Part shown: positions 63,014-64,000 of the stretch, in pieces
Numbering within the stretch: position 1 is the first letter of the stretch
Layout of the letters: every line of letters starts with the position of its first letter
DNA from: Paraconexibacter algicola
Lineage (GTDB): Bacteria; Actinomycetota; Thermoleophilia; Solirubrobacterales; Solirubrobacteraceae
Length of the DNA stretch: 64,000 nt
Assembly (NCBI RefSeq): GCF_003044185.1
Contig: NZ_PYYB01000001.1
Coordinates: 2,624,978 to 2,688,977, forward strand
Direction of reading: 5' to 3'
Program-made: the position numbers and the translations under genes
Notes under the pieces: model-generated
What the model was told of the DNA's origin: nothing
Database searches by the model: none
Seen by the model: only the letters and a program-made list of their open reading frames with translations

Positions 63014-63636
63014 TCGGGATGACCGTCGACGTCGAGATCGTCGTCCTGCTCGTCCTCGCCGCCGCGGTGGCGGGGGTCGCGGCGGGCGTGCACCGCCGCC
63101 GCACGCAGACCGCGGAGGCGCTCGGCCGCGCGCCGCGCCGGATCCTCTTCCCGTTCGTCGGGACGACGCTGTCGGAGCGGGCGCTGGAGGCCGCGCTGCG
63201 GCTCGCGCACGGGGAGGGAGCGGTGCTCGTGCCCGTCTACCTCGCAGAGCTGCCGCGCCACCTCGCGCTGGACGCGCCGATCGAGCGACGCGCCGAGACG
63301 GCGGTGGCGCTGCTGGAGGCGGTGGAGATCCGCGGGAGCCGGGCCGGGGTGCCGGTCGACGGGCGGATCGTGCGCGGTCGCACCGTGCGGCACGCCTGCC
63401 GCCTGCTGTTCGAGGACGAGCGGTTCGACCGGATGCTCGTGGCGGCCGCGACCGCCGGTCAGGACGACGGGCTCGACGCCGACGACGTCGCCTGGCTGCT
63501 GCGCTGCGCGCCCGGGGAGGTGCTCGTCGTCCGGCCCGGGGACGCGCCCGCGCCCGACCGCCCGGCGGACGGCCGCGCCGCGGTCCCGGCGAACCGGCGC
63601 AGCACCGCCTCCGCGCTCGTCCCGCGCGGCGTGTAG
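63010..63636 (+). CDS. Membrane-anchored Usp-like protein of the kdp cluster
   Basis: A 208-aa protein beginning with one membrane helix (about residues 7-27, VEIVVLLVLAAAVAGVAAGV). A Usp-like domain follows (about 42-185; RRILFPFVGTTLSERALEAALRLA, and DRMLVAAATAG). The C-terminal 30 residues are Pro/Ala-rich. The start overlaps the KdpD-half stop (ATGA). It may anchor or modulate the soluble KdpD half, which itself lacks membrane helices; this is inference from position. Its 3' end overlaps the convergent gene. Confidence 0.8.
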   Translation: MIGMTVDVEIVVLLVLAAAVAGVAAGVHRRRTQTAEALGRAPRRILFPFVGTTLSERALEAALRLAHGEGAVLVPVYLAELPRHLALDAPIERRAETAVALLEAVEIRGSRAGVPVDGRIVRGRTVRHACRLLFEDERFDRMLVAAATAGQDDGLDADDVAWLLRCAPGEVLVVRPGDAPAPDRPADGRAAVPANRRSTASALVPRGV

Positions 63637-64000
63637 CCGCCGGTCGCGCCGTCGCCGTGGCGGCCGTCCAGCGACCAGTCCCACCACCAGATCCCGACGA
63701 ACCACGGCACGCGGCGGAAGGCGCGCAGCGCCGCCGTGTACGCGATCGACTGGATCCCGGGATCGACCGGGGCGTCGCGGTCCTCGCGCGAGGGCTCGGC
63801 GGTCGCGCCGCGGCGGGCCGCGTAGCCGAGCTCGGTGAAGCGGACGGGCTTGTCGCCGCCGACGCGGCGGCGCAGCGCGGCGAGGCGCCGTTCCCACGGC
63901 CGCCACGCCCGGACGAGCTCCGCGGTGGTCGGTGTCCGGTCGCGGTCGGCGGTGAGCGGCATGTAGGCGTCGATGCCGATGCTGTCCAGGTCGTCCCAGA
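63459..64000 (-). CDS. Glycoside-hydrolase-like protein (GH113-like), C-terminal part
   Basis: The frame is open at the window edge; the gene starts beyond it. Visible features are WDDLDSIGIDAYMPL, then KPVRFTELGYAARRG (a catalytic Glu in a TEx-G-Y context, as in GH113 mannanases and similar TIM barrels), and VPWFVGIWWWDWSLDG near the end. After about residue VLRRFAG the frame continues for about 45 Ser/Ala/Gly/Arg residues that are antisense to the Usp-like gene. That tail may be real or may mark a lost stop codon. The family call is tentative. Confidence 0.65.
   Translation of the reverse strand, partial: WDDLDSIGIDAYMPLTADRDRTPTTAELVRAWRPWERRLAALRRRVGGDKPVRFTELGYAARRGATAEPSREDRDAPVDPGIQSIAYTAALRAFRRVPWFVGIWWWDWSLDGRHGDGATGGYTPRGTSAEAVLRRFAGTAARPSAGRSGAGASPGRTTSTSPGAQRSSQATSSASSPSS

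Overview
This is a high-GC (about 70-75%) actinobacterial chromosome segment. The gene content fits the class Thermoleophilia (Solirubrobacterales, Patulibacter/Conexibacter-like): an Rrf2-regulated suf operon, a c-di-AMP riboswitch ahead of a cell-wall hydrolase, Kdp potassium transport, many secreted anchor-type proteins with long low-complexity tails, and GC-rich codon use that creates long antisense shadow frames. The taxonomic call is an inference from gene content only. No rRNA, tRNA, insertion sequence, prophage structural gene or CRISPR array was seen.

Layout. 1-6 kb: the 3' part of a DEAD-box helicase, an M23 peptidase, a HARP/SNF2 helicase and a cold-shock protein. 6-12 kb: a TetR regulator divergent from a DrrAB-type ABC exporter, then an acyltransferase, a PrsW-like protease and a secreted lipase. 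12-18 kb: an FAD oxidoreductase behind a perfect 23-nt palindrome, an M20 peptidase, BipA/TypA and a methyltransferase. 18-32 kb: secreted or signalling genes, namely an RTX-like protein, a three-gene cluster of class II amidotransferase, cNMP-binding protein and CHASE2 cyclase, a lysyl-oxidase-like protein without copper histidines, an ASH-repeat protein, a LysE exporter and a secreted protein with 33 collagen-like triplets.

32-45 kb: the suf iron-sulfur locus, sufR(Rrf2)-sufC-sufS-sufU ... Rieske ... sufB-sufD. It is interrupted by an AAA+ ATPase of the type found in contractile-injection-system loci and a 760-residue cysteine-free protein of unknown function. These two genes share an identical upstream 11-mer and promoter geometry, and they are the strongest candidate for an undescribed system. 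An IscR-type-1-like operator lies at the sufB promoter. The gap after sufD holds a terminator, two copies of a 57-nt element that can form either of two competing hairpins, and two further hairpins.

45-55 kb: Bcp peroxiredoxin, a second M20 peptidase, a c-di-AMP riboswitch with an NlpC/P60 endopeptidase, a DCC protein, a LOG protein, ArfB, a two-component cluster with a degenerate receiver, a trypsin-like protease and a SUI1/YciH protein. 55-64 kb: a kdp cluster with a split sensor. The KdpD transmitter half and KdpE are upstream, then a 39-aa ORF, kdpF, kdpA, kdpC and kdpB (C before B), the KdpD N-terminal half and a membrane-anchored Usp-like protein. The window ends inside a glycoside-hydrolase-like gene on the minus strand.

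Many genes have a TANNNT hexamer 6-10 nt before the start codon and no Shine-Dalgarno sequence, which suggests widespread leaderless transcription.
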